From Bacilli bacterium (lineage in GTDB: Bacteria > Bacillota_I > Bacilli_A > RFN20 > CAG-826): DNA of 64,000 nucleotides. The notes below the pieces were generated by a model that was given only the letters and a program-made list of their open reading frames with translations, searched no databases and was not told the DNA's origin. Both the position numbers and the translations under genes were made by a program. Within the stretch, counting starts at the first letter, position 1. Every line of letters starts with the position of its first letter. Positions 33,001 through 43,084 of the stretch are shown piece by piece. The stretch spans positions 1 to 64,000 of the forward strand of contig JAFZRR010000017.1 in the NCBI GenBank assembly GCA_017619815.1, written 5' to 3'.

Positions 33001-33285
33001 TTAGAGCAACATTCTAATGGCTTCTTCAGTAGTTTCCGCTGAGGAAGATCCACTAGTATTTGATACTTGAATGACGATGGCGATTACGAAGAAGATGATT
33101 GCCATTACTAATGTAAGAATGGAAACAACTTTTTCAGCGCCTCTTTCTTTGGTTTTGACGAACACGTTAAGTCCACCACCAGTAATAGCACCGGAAGCAC
33201 CTTCAGATTTACCACCTTGCAATAAGCAAAGAATGATAATGACAATGCCTACGCCCATAAATACCCAGTCGTACCAATTTAACAT
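33001..33285 (-). CDS. secG: SecG, preprotein translocase subunit
   Basis: 94 residues with two membrane helices and the family core LLQGGKSEGASGAITGGG followed by KTKERGAEKVVSILT. It assists SecYE. The C-terminal tail is short and Ser/Glu-rich. AAAGGAAA ribosome site; own promoter overlapping the uvrB end hairpin. Confidence 0.95.
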   Translation of the reverse strand: MLNWYDWVFMGVGIVIIILCLLQGGKSEGASGAITGGGLNVFVKTKERGAEKVVSILTLVMAIIFFVIAIVIQVSNTSGSSSAETTEEAIRMLL

Positions 33286-33318
33286 GCTTTCAATTTCCTT
33301 TCGTCAATTCGCTTAATA

Positions 33319-33347
33319 ATGTTATACAAAACGGAGAAATAATTCAA
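33319..33347 (-). promoter_or_regulatory. Promoter of secG
   Basis: TTGAAT (33342-33347), 17 nt, TAACAT (33319-33324) on the minus strand. Confidence 0.5.
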
Positions 33348-33362
33348 TAAGAGAATTGAATT
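33341..33362 (-). terminator. Weak hairpin at the end of the uvrB operon
   Basis: AATTCAAT/ATTGAATT, AT-only stem with a 6-nt loop and a poor T-run; its left arm overlaps the secG -35 box. Confidence 0.4.
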
Positions 33363-33364
33363 GT

Positions 33365-35347
33365 CTATAGTTCCGCTTTCATCTCAAAGATAATATCTCT
33401 AAGTTTAGCCGCGCGTTCAAAATCAAATGTTCGAGCAGCTTCTTTCATTTGTTTTTCTAATTCTTTTATCTTCTTTTGAAGCTCACTACGTGTCGCTTTC
33501 TTAGAAGCACTAATAATATCGGAAATTTCATCCTCTGTATTGTGAATTGGAGGCCTAATTTCTTTAACAACAGTTGTTGGAACAATGCCATTATCGAGAT
33601 TGTATTGATTTTGAATTCTACGACGGCGGTTGGTTTCATCAATTGCGTTCTTCATAGAATCAGTCATTGTATCGGCGTACATAATGACCTTACCATTTGC
33701 ATTTCTCGCAGCACGACCACACACTTGGATGAGTGATCTAGTACTTCTCAAGAAGCCTTCTTTATCAGCATCAAGGATACAAATTAATGAAACTTCTGGA
33801 ATATCTAAACCTTCACGTAATAGGTTAATTCCAACAAGCACATCGTACTTGCCTTTTCTTAACTGATAAATGATCTCTGAACGTTCAAGAGTTTTGGTCT
33901 CGTGATGGAGGTATACAACCTTTATTCCTCTTTCTTTAAGGAAGGTGGTTAAATCCTCCGCCATTCTAATAGTTAAAGTAACGATTAAAGTACGTTCGTT
34001 CATTGAATTTCTTAACTTGATTTCTTGGAGCAAATCATCGACTTGCCCCATGGTTGGTCTCACATCAATTGTTGGATCTAATAAACCAGTAGGACGAATA
34101 ATTTGTTCTGCAATTGGTGCATCAGTTTTTGCGAGCTCATAATCACCTGGTGTGGCGCTTGTGCAAATAACTTGAGGCATAATTTTCTCAAACTCATCAA
34201 AGTTCAAAGGTCTATTATCTAACGCAGATGGTAATCTAAAGCCGTATTCTACAAGGGTTTCTTTACGAGATCTGTCGCCGTTATACATACCTCTAAGTTG
34301 AGGGAAAGTAACGTGAGATTCATCGACGAATAAGAGGAAGTCTTCAGGGAAATAATCGATTAAGCACCAAGGTCTTTCACCTGGTTTTCTCTTATCGATG
34401 TGTCTTGAATAATTCTCAATTCCTGGGCACATTCCAAATTCAAGCATACTTTCAATGTCTTGATTGGTTCTAAGTTCTAATCTTTCTGCTTCAAGAAGTT
34501 TTCCTTCACTCTTAAAATATGCCAATCTTTCTCTTAATTCTTCTTTAATAGTAACAGTGGCTTCTTTTATTCTTTCTCTTGTGGAAGCATGGTCATACGC
34601 AGGGAAGATTGGATATGTATGATATGAGGCTTTAACTTCTCCTGAAAGTAGGTCAATTTGTGAAATCTTTTCTATCTCATCGCCAAAGGTGTCGATTCTA
34701 ATGACATTATTGTTATCCATGTTCGCTGGAATGATTTCAATGATGTCACCATGAACTCTGAAACTACCTGGCGCAGCATCCATATTGTTTCTCACATATT
34801 GAGCATCCACTAAGCGTTTGAATAAAAGATTTCTATCAATTTCTTCACCGACACGGATATTAAAAACTAAGTTTCTATATTCATCAGGATCAGTTAATCC
34901 GTAAATAGAAGCGACAGACGCAACGATGATGGTATCTCTTCTTTCTAAAATTGAATTGATTGCGCTAGTTCTCAACATTTCAATTTCATCATTCATCACT
35001 GCATTCTTATCAATATAAGTATCGCTTTTTGGGATGTATGCTTCTGGTTGATAAAAATCAAAATTTGAAACAAAATATTCAACTCTGTTATTAGGGAATA
35101 GTTCTTGGAATTCTGAATATAATTGACCCGCAAGGGTTTTATTATGAACAAGAACAAGTGTTGGTTTTTGAACTTGTTCAATGATATTGGCCATAGTAAA
35201 GGTTTTTCCAGTACCAGTAGCACCTAGTAACACTTGGAATCTCTTATTGTCTCTAATTCCTTCTACTAACTGCTTAATAGCAGTTGGTTGATCACCGGTA
35301 GGCTTAAAAGGAGAGACTATTTGAAAGCGATGGTCTTTATTTTCCAT
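33365..35347 (-). CDS. uvrB: Excinuclease ABC subunit B
   Basis: 660 residues: Walker [11 protein letters not shown] near 40, the beta-hairpin [15 protein letters not shown], helicase motifs [14 protein letters not shown] and [36 protein letters not shown], and the C-terminal UVR domain (about 620-655) that meets UvrC. It checks damage in nucleotide excision repair. The start at 35347 agrees with the family's [20 protein letters not shown] opening; an apparent 55-residue N-terminal extension is the overlapping yitT frame. It overlaps yitT by 11 nt. Confidence 0.96.
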   Translation of the reverse strand: MENKDHRFQIVSPFKPTGDQPTAIKQLVEGIRDNKRFQVLLGATGTGKTFTMANIIEQVQKPTLVLVHNKTLAGQLYSEFQELFPNNRVEYFVSNFDFYQPEAYIPKSDTYIDKNAVMNDEIEMLRTSAINSILERRDTIIVASVASIYGLTDPDEYRNLVFNIRVGEEIDRNLLFKRLVDAQYVRNNMDAAPGSFRVHGDIIEIIPANMDNNNVIRIDTFGDEIEKISQIDLLSGEVKASYHTYPIFPAYDHASTRERIKEATVTIKEELRERLAYFKSEGKLLEAERLELRTNQDIESMLEFGMCPGIENYSRHIDKRKPGERPWCLIDYFPEDFLLFVDESHVTFPQLRGMYNGDRSRKETLVEYGFRLPSALDNRPLNFDEFEKIMPQVICTSATPGDYELAKTDAPIAEQIIRPTGLLDPTIDVRPTMGQVDDLLQEIKLRNSMNERTLIVTLTIRMAEDLTTFLKERGIKVVYLHHETKTLERSEIIYQLRKGKYDVLVGINLLREGLDIPEVSLICILDADKEGFLRSTRSLIQVCGRAARNANGKVIMYADTMTDSMKNAIDETNRRRRIQNQYNLDNGIVPTTVVKEIRPPIHNTEDEISDIISASKKATRSELQKKIKELEKQMKEAARTFDFERAAKLRDIIFEMKAEL

Positions 35348-36332
35348 CCTTCTTTCCTTTCTTTTTGGTTTCGGTAAAAAGATTTGTGTTTGTGTGAGAT
35401 TTAAATCCTTCACCAAATACAGCATTGGTTTGCGTATATGTAACAAATGCGGTTGGATCAATCTTAGCGATATAAGATCTAATCTTTGCATATTCGCGTT
35501 TGTTAAAAACAATTCTTAGAATGACTCTTTCGTCACCATGATATCCGCCTTGTGCATGGATAATTGTGGTTCCACGACCGAGTTCATTTTGCGCATATTG
35601 AGAGATTTCTTCCCATTTTTCAGAAATAATATCCACTTGGTAGCTAGTTTGTGAACCAATGAATATCACTTCGATAATAATTGCGGACATAAATGCGGAG
35701 ATAATACCGGATAAGCAAGGTAGTAAGAAGTCAGATTGCATTGGTAATAAAATACATAAACCCACAGTAATGATTGTTCCATCAATAAGGAACGATGCGA
35801 TTGATTGTCTAATGTGGAGGTATTTTTCAATTAAGAATGTTAAAACATCAACGCCACCCGTGGATCCACCACCGACGAATGTAACAGCAACACCTACGCC
35901 AACAAAGACACCACCAAAAATACCAGACATTAAGTAGTTACCTGCAGTTGGTCCATTGCCAGCATCCTTTAGGATTTCTCCAAATTTGATTAAAACATCA
36001 GATAAGCCCGGACAGGCAGTGAATAACCAGTTAGCTAATGGAAATGCTATTGTGGCCACTAAAGTTTTTAAGGCGAACTCTTTTCCAATAAAAATCAAAC
36101 CTATAACCCATAGTAAGACTGCAGAAGCGTCCACAATGATGTTATAGAGTAATACTTTAGTATTCTCAGCGACAAAATATCTAGCAATAATAGCAACACC
36201 GTTTAATCCACCAGCGTTGATATCAAGAGGAACAAGGAAAGCGATGTTTCCAAAAGCGACAAGGAATGTACCAAATATAACAATTAAGACTTTAAAAATG
36301 GCAATTTTCCATTCTTTTTTGGTTTTAGGCAT
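35337..36332 (-). CDS. YitT-family membrane protein
   Basis: 331 residues: five to six helices in the first 210 residues with [21 protein letters not shown] and [20 protein letters not shown], the repeated glycine-rich signature of DUF161, then the soluble DUF2179 domain (about 235-315, [30 protein letters not shown]). Function is not established. It overlaps prfB by 8 nt upstream and uvrB downstream, in one continuous operon. Confidence 0.92.
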   Translation of the reverse strand: MPKTKKEWKIAIFKVLIVIFGTFLVAFGNIAFLVPLDINAGGLNGVAIIARYFVAENTKVLLYNIIVDASAVLLWVIGLIFIGKEFALKTLVATIAFPLANWLFTACPGLSDVLIKFGEILKDAGNGPTAGNYLMSGIFGGVFVGVGVAVTFVGGGSTGGVDVLTFLIEKYLHIRQSIASFLIDGTIITVGLCILLPMQSDFLLPCLSGIISAFMSAIIIEVIFIGSQTSYQVDIISEKWEEISQYAQNELGRGTTIIHAQGGYHGDERVILRIVFNKREYAKIRSYIAKIDPTAFVTYTQTNAVFGEGFKSHTNTNLFTETKKKGKKDGK

Positions 36333-37429
36333 TCTTCTTAGCCTCCTCTCTTAAATATGCATAGATAAATCCGTCGATTTCGCCATTCATTACGGCTTGG
36401 ACATCGACTTCTTCATAATTACTGCGGTTATCTTTGACTAATGTATATGGGCAGAAAACATAGGATCTGATTTGACTTCCCCATTCAATGTTTTTCTTTT
36501 CGCCAACAATATCATTAATCTTCTTTTCACGTTTCTCTAATTCGATTAAATAAAGTTTGCCTTTGAGCATATTCATAGCCATTTCTTTATTCAAGAGTTG
36601 GCTTCTTTCTACTTGGCAAGAAACCACGATACCAGTAGGCAAGTGAGTGATTCTAACCGCGGTTTCAACTTTGTTGACATTTTGTCCACCGGCACCACCA
36701 CTACGATATGTATCAACCTTTAAATCAGCTTCATTAATTTGAATATTAATTGAATTCTCTTTGAATTCTGGAATGACGTTCACAGAGGCAAAAGAAGTAT
36801 GTCTTCTCTTATTCGCATCGAAAGGAGAAATTCTTACTAAACGATGAACACCTTTCTCACTTTTAAGTAATCCATATGCATTATGACCGGCAATTTTTAA
36901 TGTAACTGATTTGATACCAGCTTCTTCACCAGGTTCTAATGAAATAAGAGACATTTTGAACTTATGTGCTTCTGCATACAAAACGTACATGCGATAAAGC
37001 ATATCCGCCCAATCTTGTGCTTCTGTGCCACCCGCACCTGGATGTATTTCAATAATCGCAGGCATGTCATCAAACTCGCCTGTGAATAAAATTTCTAATT
37101 CAAAATCCTTTGATTCTTTTTCAAGTTGCTCAAAAGACTCATTTATTTGTTCAAATAAAGATTCATCGCCTAACTCTAAGAGTTCATTAATATCTTTAAA
37201 ATCGTTTTCTAACTTTCGATAAGTCTCAACGATATTCTTACAATAATTCAATCGAGAGATAACTTTTAAAGCCTCGCTATTATTGCTCCAGAAGTTATCT
37301 TCTTCGCTTTTTTTAGTTAAAACTAAAATTTCCTCATCTAATTTAGTGAGGTCAAAGAGAAGACCCGAGTTGGTGGATTCTCTCACCAACAGCACAAAGT
37401 TCTTGGTTAAAAGAAGCAATGTCTTTCAT
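36325..37429 (-). CDS. prfB: Peptide chain release factor 2, programmed +1 frameshift
   Basis: Ends protein synthesis at UGA/UAA. The gene starts at ATG 37429, runs 25 codons ([22 protein letters not shown]...) to an in-frame TGA at 37352-37354 in the context CTT-TGA-C, and continues in the +1 frame from 37353 as DLTKLDEEI. This is the classic autoregulated RF2 site. The main part has [11 protein letters not shown] (GGQ loop) and the codon-recognition domain [12 protein letters not shown] region. The internal Shine-Dalgarno before the shift is weak here (CTCGGG). The ATG overlaps the secA stop as TAATG (37427-37431). A simple gene call gives a wrong N-terminus. Confidence 0.95.
37352..37354 (-). 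promoter_or_regulatory. RF2 programmed frameshift stop codon
   Basis: CTT-TGA-C on the minus strand; RF2 shortage favours slipping of the CUU-decoding tRNA to UUU and continued synthesis. Confidence 0.92.
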
Positions 37430-39876
37430 TATTTTTCTTCCTCTTTTTTGGTTTCGCCAACCACTTCACCAGCTTCTTGTTGCTTTGCAGCTTCCGCAGT
37501 TAATCTTTCTTCTTCAGCTTTTCTGGCAGCAGCTTGAGCGGCTTCAACTTGATTAACGAATTTATCAATATTAACGAGGTTTAAAACTGCATCAACAGAT
37601 GCCATTTCTAAGCATTCTCTGAACATATCGTAACCTTCGTTAACGTAGTCTTGTAATGGGTTCACGTTCGCATAACCACGGAGGTGGATACCTTCACGTA
37701 AACGCGCCATCGCATCAATGTGTTTAGTCCAGTTTTGGTCTAAGCAATGTAAAATCAAATCTCTTTCAATGCGGTCACATAATTCTTCTGGTAATTTGCT
37801 TCTCTTGCGCATATATCTACGTAAGATTAATTCGCCTAAGTCTTGACCACAGTTATCCACTAAGTCATCTTCATAAGCATTTGGATTGATACTACCTTCA
37901 GGCAAGAATCTTGGTTCCACTTGTTTGATTAATAATTCAGCAGAAATGAGTTGATCGTTGCTGCCTTGTGGAACAGCTTTCTTTGCTAAGAACATACCAG
38001 TTGTAGCAAACATTTCATCAACAATATCTTTAATCGCACTACCTTCGATAATTCTGTCACGTTTGTCGTAAACATTTTGTCTTTGTTTTGCTAAGACATC
38101 ATCGTAATCTAATAAGCTCTTACGAGTATCGAAGTTCATACCTTCAATTTTCTTTTGTGCGCTTGTAACTGCGTTAGAAACCATCTTGCTTTCAAGAGCT
38201 TCATCACCAAAATTCTTTTCAATGTAATTTCTCATTGCATCTGCAGCGAATCTCACTAATAATGTATCATCAAATGATACATAGAATCTGGAGAAGCCTG
38301 GATCGCCTTGACGTCCAGAACGACCACGTAATTGGTTATCAATACGACGAGATTCATGTCTTTCTGTACCTAAAACACACAAACCACCTAAGGCTCTAAC
38401 TTCGTCATCAATCTTAATATCGGTACCACGACCTGCCATATTTGTGGCGAGTGTGATAGCGCCTTTACGACCTGCAAGTGCGATAATTTCCGCTTCACGT
38501 GCGTGGTTCTTAGCGTTTAACATTTCGTGTGGTAAACCAGCAGCAGTTAATAAATTTGAAATTTCTTCAGAAGATTCAACTGAGACTGTACCAATCAAGA
38601 TTGGCTGTCCTTTTTCGTGTCTTCTCTTAACTTCTTCAATTAAAGCAGCGAGTTTTGGACCTTTATGTGCGTAGATGAAATCTGTCGCATCCTCACGGAT
38701 AACAGGTCTATTTGTAGGCACACAAACGACACGCATGTTATAAATCTTACGGAATTCTTCTTCCTCTGTTTTAGCGGTACCGGTCATACCTGCCATCTTC
38801 TTATAAAGACGGAAGAAGTTTTGATATGTAATTGTCGCCATGGTAACTGTTTCTTGTTTGATGGTGACATTTTCTTTTGCTTGAACAGCTTGGTGTAAAC
38901 CATCGGACCATTCACGACCTGGTAAAACACGGCCTGTAAATTGGTCAATAATTTGCACTTGTCCTTCACCATCGACTAAATAGTCGACATCTCTTTGCAT
39001 GATGAAGTTGGCTTTTAAGGCGTTATGAATTCTATGAACTAAATCAAAGTATTCAGGATCATATAAGTTTCTAATACCAAACATTCTTTCAGCTTTGGTG
39101 TTACCGGAATCAGTTAAATTAACTGTCTTTTCTTTCACATCAACAGTGAAATCAACATCTTTTTTCAAAGCTTTGCAGAATCTGTCAGCAACTGTGTATT
39201 GGCTGGATGATGTTTTCACACCACCAGAAATAATTAATGGGGTACGGGATTCATCAATTAAAATTGAGTCAGCTTCGTCAACGATACAGAAATTCAAACC
39301 ACGAAGAACCCTATGATTCATATCTGTGGCCATATTATCTCTTAAGTAGTCGAAACCTAATTCAGAGTTGGTTGTATATGTAATATCGCATAAATATGCG
39401 GCTTTCTTTTCAGAGGTTGATTTTGCACGTGCGTTAACACCGACAGTTAAACCTAAGAATCTATAGATTTGACCCATCCATTCAGCGTCACGACCAGATA
39501 AGTATTCGTTAACTGTAACAACGTGAACACCTTTACCGGATAAAGCGTTTAAGTATGTTGCCATAGTAGCGGTTAAGGTTTTACCTTCACCTGTCTTCAT
39601 TTCCGCAACATCACCTGCGTGCATAACTAATGAACCGATAACTTGAACTTTGAATGGAAATTCATGAATGGTTCTTTTAGCGGCTTCACGAGCAACCGCG
39701 AAAGCTTCATATTTGATATCATCAAGTGTTTTTCCGTTAGCTAATAAGTCTTTGAAATAATCAGTCTTGGCTCTTAACTCATCATCAGTTAATTCCGCCA
39801 TCTTCTTTTCATAAGCTAAAACTTTATCAGCTTCTCTAGAATATTTTTTAATGGCTCTTCTATCAAAAAATCCCAT
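37429..39876 (-). CDS. secA: SecA preprotein translocase ATPase
   Basis: 815 residues: GFFDRRAIKKYSREADKVLAYE opening, Walker A GEMKTGEGKTLTA, DEADSILIDESRTPLI, NMAGRGTDIK, QLRGRSGRQGDPG, and the helical scaffold/wing regions. It drives proteins through SecYEG. The C-terminal zinc-binding tail of many SecA proteins is missing; the protein ends in a Glu/Lys tail. The ATG at 39876 lacks its own good ribosome site, and a five-codon upstream frame takes that place. Confidence 0.96.
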   Translation of the reverse strand: MGFFDRRAIKKYSREADKVLAYEKKMAELTDDELRAKTDYFKDLLANGKTLDDIKYEAFAVAREAAKRTIHEFPFKVQVIGSLVMHAGDVAEMKTGEGKTLTATMATYLNALSGKGVHVVTVNEYLSGRDAEWMGQIYRFLGLTVGVNARAKSTSEKKAAYLCDITYTTNSELGFDYLRDNMATDMNHRVLRGLNFCIVDEADSILIDESRTPLIISGGVKTSSSQYTVADRFCKALKKDVDFTVDVKEKTVNLTDSGNTKAERMFGIRNLYDPEYFDLVHRIHNALKANFIMQRDVDYLVDGEGQVQIIDQFTGRVLPGREWSDGLHQAVQAKENVTIKQETVTMATITYQNFFRLYKKMAGMTGTAKTEEEEFRKIYNMRVVCVPTNRPVIREDATDFIYAHKGPKLAALIEEVKRRHEKGQPILIGTVSVESSEEISNLLTAAGLPHEMLNAKNHAREAEIIALAGRKGAITLATNMAGRGTDIKIDDEVRALGGLCVLGTERHESRRIDNQLRGRSGRQGDPGFSRFYVSFDDTLLVRFAADAMRNYIEKNFGDEALESKMVSNAVTSAQKKIEGMNFDTRKSLLDYDDVLAKQRQNVYDKRDRIIEGSAIKDIVDEMFATTGMFLAKKAVPQGSNDQLISAELLIKQVEPRFLPEGSINPNAYEDDLVDNCGQDLGELILRRYMRKRSKLPEELCDRIERDLILHCLDQNWTKHIDAMARLREGIHLRGYANVNPLQDYVNEGYDMFRECLEMASVDAVLNLVNIDKFVNQVEAAQAAARKAEEERLTAEAAKQQEAGEVVGETKKEEEK

Positions 39877-39883
39877 AGTTTTT

Positions 39884-39901
39884 ACCAACACAACAACATA
39901 G
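39884..39901 (-). CDS. Five-codon upstream frame (MLLCW) in the secA leader
   Basis: ATG-TTG-TTG-TGT-TGG-TAA, preceded at 7 nt by AGAAAGG, the only good ribosome site in the leader; it ends 5 nt before the secA ATG. It may set secA translation by reinitiation. Confidence 0.35.
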
Positions 39902-39950
39902 TTGTGCCTTTCTTTATAAGTATTAGAATGTAAAACATTCGCTTTAATAT

Positions 39951-39978
39951 ACTATCGTTTAATATGAACTAGTGTCAA
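39951..39978 (-). promoter_or_regulatory. Promoter of the secA-prfB-yitT-uvrB operon
   Basis: Consensus TTGACA (39973-39978), 16 nt, GATAGT (39951-39956) on the minus strand. Confidence 0.7.
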
Positions 39979-39998
39979 ATAGTAAATAAATTACTATT
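39978..39998 (-). repeat. Inverted repeat at the -35 of secA
   Basis: AATAGTAA-5-TTACTATT, perfect 8-bp arms touching the -35 box. It may be an operator or the end hairpin of comFC. Confidence 0.4.
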
Positions 39999-40007
39999 GC
40001 TTTTTAT

Positions 40008-40634
40008 CTAGATATCATCAGTTTTAGCCATTACTAAAACTTCAATCTTTTTGGGGTGTAATTTCTCAATCAAGTGAATACATGCTTTTAGTGTAGATCC
40101 TGTTGTATGAACATCATCAACGAGAAGAATTTTATATTTTGATAAATCAGAATTACCGGTATGTTCCAAGCAGTCTTTAATAGCTTTTCTTCTCTTTGCA
40201 GAACTGGTTGCTTGCTTAATTCTTTTGGTTTTCACAATCATTTTTCTCATTGGTAGATTCAGTATTTTGAACATCTCTTCCACGTGGTTAAATTCCCTAA
40301 TGTCATCGTCCTCTTTATATGAAGGTACGGGCACTAAAACATAGTCTCTATATCTAAGTGATAATTCACGTGAAAAACGTTCAAAAAATATATTCAATAA
40401 TTCAAAATCAAAACAGCCTTTGAACTGATAAAGTAATGCCTGAATTTTCTCATCATATCTATAAATAGATATAGCATTATATCCAAGAACTTTGAATTTG
40501 AAAAAATGTGGTTTGATTTCTTTATAACACCAAGGACAAACATCGACACTTGGATGAGTAAGGTTGAACAGTAAATTATCATCTATTTCTTTAAAGCAAA
40601 GTTTACACACTTTCGTTGGCTTCTTTAATTTCAT
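40008..40634 (-). CDS. comFC: ComFC-family phosphoribosyltransferase-like protein
   Basis: 208 residues: zinc knuckle CKLCFKE and CPWCYKEI in the first 40, then a PRT fold with VPVPSYKEDD, RIKQATSSAKRRKA and the PRPP motif ILLVDDVHTTGSTL. ComFC works with ComFA in bringing single-stranded DNA into the cell. The ATG at 40634 overlaps comFA by 32 nt; a start at 40700 is possible in frame but would put a non-family extension ahead of the zinc site. Confidence 0.9.
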   Translation of the reverse strand: MKLKKPTKVCKLCFKEIDDNLLFNLTHPSVDVCPWCYKEIKPHFFKFKVLGYNAISIYRYDEKIQALLYQFKGCFDFELLNIFFERFSRELSLRYRDYVLVPVPSYKEDDDIREFNHVEEMFKILNLPMRKMIVKTKRIKQATSSAKRRKAIKDCLEHTGNSDLSKYKILLVDDVHTTGSTLKACIHLIEKLHPKKIEVLVMAKTDDI

Positions 40635-41745
40635 TGACGGCTTCAACCATTTCGTTAGTTTCTCGTCTTGCAATGAACACCACCTCCCCTGTTGGTGCAT
40701 CTTTTTTCCTTCCCACTCTTCCAGATATCTGAATTAAGGCACTGGATGTGTATAGAGGATGGTCCGCGCCAAAAATAATCACTTGTAAATCTTTAACCGT
40801 TACTCCACGTTCAAGCACTGCAGTAGTTACAAGAACTTTGGTCATTCCTTTTCTGAATTTATCAATCCGCTCATTACGATCTACACATTTAGAATGAACA
40901 TAATCGGCATTCTCGAAGAACAGTTTTAGCACCTCATATGTCTGCTCACACGTGTCAATCGTAGGCGTAAAGACAAAAATCGGCTTATTTTGCGCCAAAA
41001 AACGCCGCAATTCCTGGATTAAAAAGTAATAACTGACTAGTTTTGAATGAATGGAAAACCTTGGCACTGGTAAAGGATGGTTGTGAAATCTTTTATTCAG
41101 TTTTAAGACCATCTTCCCCGGTTGATTGAAATCATCAATTTGATTTTTCGATGGTGTTGCAGATAAAAGAATATAATGACCTTTCACTGCTTTATCAAAG
41201 AATGCTTTTAAGACATCATTTCCATTATATGGAAAAGCATCAATTTCATCTAAGATTAGTAGATCAAAATATGATGGGTATCTGAACAATTGATGGGTCG
41301 TTAAACAAATCAAATCGCCTTTTAGAAACTTGGTATGGTCACCATACACTGCAATTACCTTATTGTTAGTAAATATGGCTTTAAAGCGATAATAGAGTTC
41401 TCTAACAACATCTCTTCTCGGAACCGCAAACCCCACTTTTAAATTGTTTTTAATGGCTTGAGATATAACTTCTAATACAATTTCTGTTTTTCCAGAGCCG
41501 CAGACAGCATGAACTAAGCTATCAACACCATTGAAATAGTTTTTCACTAACTGATCAGATAAACGTTTTTGGTCATCAGACAATTCATAGTGAAGACTAT
41601 ATTCTGCATTAGTATTTTGATAATAAATCTCATTAGCTTCTTGTCCTCGAAATGTAATACATCTTCGGCAATAAGTCTTTCCATTTCTTATTCCGAAATA
41701 CTTAGAATCTGTGTTTCCACATATTGGACATTTGAATTCATCCAT
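40603..41745 (-). CDS. comFA: ComFA-like ATP-dependent DNA helicase
   Basis: 380 residues: N-terminal four-Cys zinc site (CPICGN...CRRC), Walker A AVCGSGKTE, LLILDEIDAF (DEAD box variant DEID), LLSATPS, and QISGRVGRKKDAPTGEV (motif VI). The ATPase pulls transforming DNA through the membrane channel. The GGGGG ribosome site is inside the 3' arm of the upstream terminator stem. Confidence 0.93.
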   Translation of the reverse strand: MDEFKCPICGNTDSKYFGIRNGKTYCRRCITFRGQEANEIYYQNTNAEYSLHYELSDDQKRLSDQLVKNYFNGVDSLVHAVCGSGKTEIVLEVISQAIKNNLKVGFAVPRRDVVRELYYRFKAIFTNNKVIAVYGDHTKFLKGDLICLTTHQLFRYPSYFDLLILDEIDAFPYNGNDVLKAFFDKAVKGHYILLSATPSKNQIDDFNQPGKMVLKLNKRFHNHPLPVPRFSIHSKLVSYYFLIQELRRFLAQNKPIFVFTPTIDTCEQTYEVLKLFFENADYVHSKCVDRNERIDKFRKGMTKVLVTTAVLERGVTVKDLQVIIFGADHPLYTSSALIQISGRVGRKKDAPTGEVVFIARRETNEMVEAVNEIKEANESV

Positions 41746-41749
41746 AAAT

Positions 41750-41777
41750 AAAACCCCCTACTAATTAAATAGGGGGT
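41750..41777 (-). terminator. Terminator hairpin that contains the comFA ribosome site
   Basis: ACCCCCTA/TAGGGGGT stem (41770-41777 with 41753-41760) and TTTTATTT on the minus strand. The GGGGG at 41754-41758 lies 8 nt from the comFA ATG. Confidence 0.8.
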
Positions 41778-41798
41778 ATTTTAGAATTTTGTTTCAGA

Positions 41799-42239
41799 TT
41801 ATTTTTCTAAATCGCTAATCATGTCAACACGAGTTTGGTGTCTTCCGCCTTCAAATTCGGTACTTAAGAATATATCTATTCTTCTAATTACATCTTCAGT
41901 GTTCATAAATTTAGCACCAAAGGCGATAACATTTGCATCATTATGTTGTCTCATTAAGCGCGCGACTTCATCGTTATAGGCTAGTCCACAACGAATTCCT
42001 TTGATTTTGTTCGCGGAGATTGCGATGCCTTCACCACTTGTACAAATGACGATGCCAAAGTCGCATTCTTTACGAGCAACAAGCCTTCCAACTTCTGCGC
42101 CATAAACTGGATAATGGCAAGAGTCATGAGAGTTTGTGCCAACATCAGTAACTTGATAACCTTTTGATTTCAAATATTTAACAACTTCATCTTTTTGATC
42201 AACGCCACCGTGATCACTACCAATTGCAATTCTTAACAT
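41799..42239 (-). CDS. rpiB: Ribose-5-phosphate isomerase B
   Basis: 146 residues: IAIGSDHGGVDQKDEV, the catalytic CTSGEGI loop (Cys about 68), GIRCGLAYNDEVARLMRQHNDANV. It interconverts ribulose 5-phosphate and ribose 5-phosphate in the pentose phosphate pathway and so feeds the PRPP synthetase encoded 12 kb away. GGAG ribosome site; 15 nt after prmC. Confidence 0.95.
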   Translation of the reverse strand: MLRIAIGSDHGGVDQKDEVVKYLKSKGYQVTDVGTNSHDSCHYPVYGAEVGRLVARKECDFGIVICTSGEGIAISANKIKGIRCGLAYNDEVARLMRQHNDANVIAFGAKFMNTEDVIRRIDIFLSTEFEGGRHQTRVDMISDLEK

Positions 42240-42254
42240 TTTGATTTCTCCAAT

Positions 42255-43082
42255 CTACTTTATTATATAAAGGAAACGAGTCTTATTATAGATGTCCTTA
42301 TGGAAGCGATATGTACATCCAGCAAGATATTTATTCATGAGCTTTATTAACGCTTCTTCCATATCTTCTTCAATTTCAAATGCCATTAAATAATGTTCTT
42401 TCATAACTTGATCGGCATTTTTGAAAATCTCTTCATAGCATTTTGTACCAGGCACAGCAACAAGGGCTAAGTGTGGTTCATACTTCCAAACTTGCTTATC
42501 GATATTATTGATATTTTCAATGTAAGGAGGATTACAAATTAAGACGTCTAATTTTATCCTATTATCAATAAGAGGTTGCAAGAGATTTCCACAAAGCATT
42601 TCGACATTCTTTGTGTTCTTTTTCGCAACCTTTAAAGCATAGCTGGAAATATCAGTTGCATATATTTTTGCATTAGGAATTTCTTTTTCGATTGCACAGG
42701 CAATAGCACCGCTTCCAGTACAGACATCAGCAATAACTGGATATTCATCTGATTTGAATACTTTTTTCAAGTACACGATTGTATCTACGGTGAGTTGCTC
42801 TGTCTCTTGTCGTGGAATTAATACATCCTTATTAACAATGATTTTGTTTCCTAAGAAGTAACTATAGCCTAATACATATTGATAAGGCATTCCCTTTTTA
42901 ATCAATTCTAAGTTTGTATACAAACGTTCTACATCGACAACTTCTCTATCAAAGTTTGCATACAAAACCATACGATCATCAAACTTACTTGCATCAGCTA
43001 ATAAACTAATGATGATGTTCTTATTCAAGTATTTGCTATCATCTGATAATAATTGAAAATAAAGTTCTCGATTTGTTGGCAT
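42255..43082 (-). CDS. prmC: Release-factor glutamine methyltransferase
   Basis: 275 residues: PYQYVLGYSYFLG, PRQETEQL, SAM-binding VCTGSGAIACAIE and the catalytic NPPYIEN near residue 185. It methylates the GGQ glutamine of RF1 and RF2, and stands directly after prfA (2 nt) as in most bacteria. Both substrates are encoded in this window. Confidence 0.95.
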   Translation of the reverse strand: MPTNRELYFQLLSDDSKYLNKNIIISLLADASKFDDRMVLYANFDREVVDVERLYTNLELIKKGMPYQYVLGYSYFLGNKIIVNKDVLIPRQETEQLTVDTIVYLKKVFKSDEYPVIADVCTGSGAIACAIEKEIPNAKIYATDISSYALKVAKKNTKNVEMLCGNLLQPLIDNRIKLDVLICNPPYIENINNIDKQVWKYEPHLALVAVPGTKCYEEIFKNADQVMKEHYLMAFEIEEDMEEALIKLMNKYLAGCTYRFHKDIYNKTRFLYIIK

Positions 43083-43084
43083 GA

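Noticed and set aside
35348..35512. 55-residue N-terminal extension of UvrB
   Set aside because: It overlaps yitT and is absent from the family; the ATG at 35347 has a ribosome site.
36325..37419. RF2 starting at 37419 with N-terminus MLLLTKNF
   Set aside because: This is the +1 frame upstream of the shift site; the real start is ATG 37429 in the other frame.
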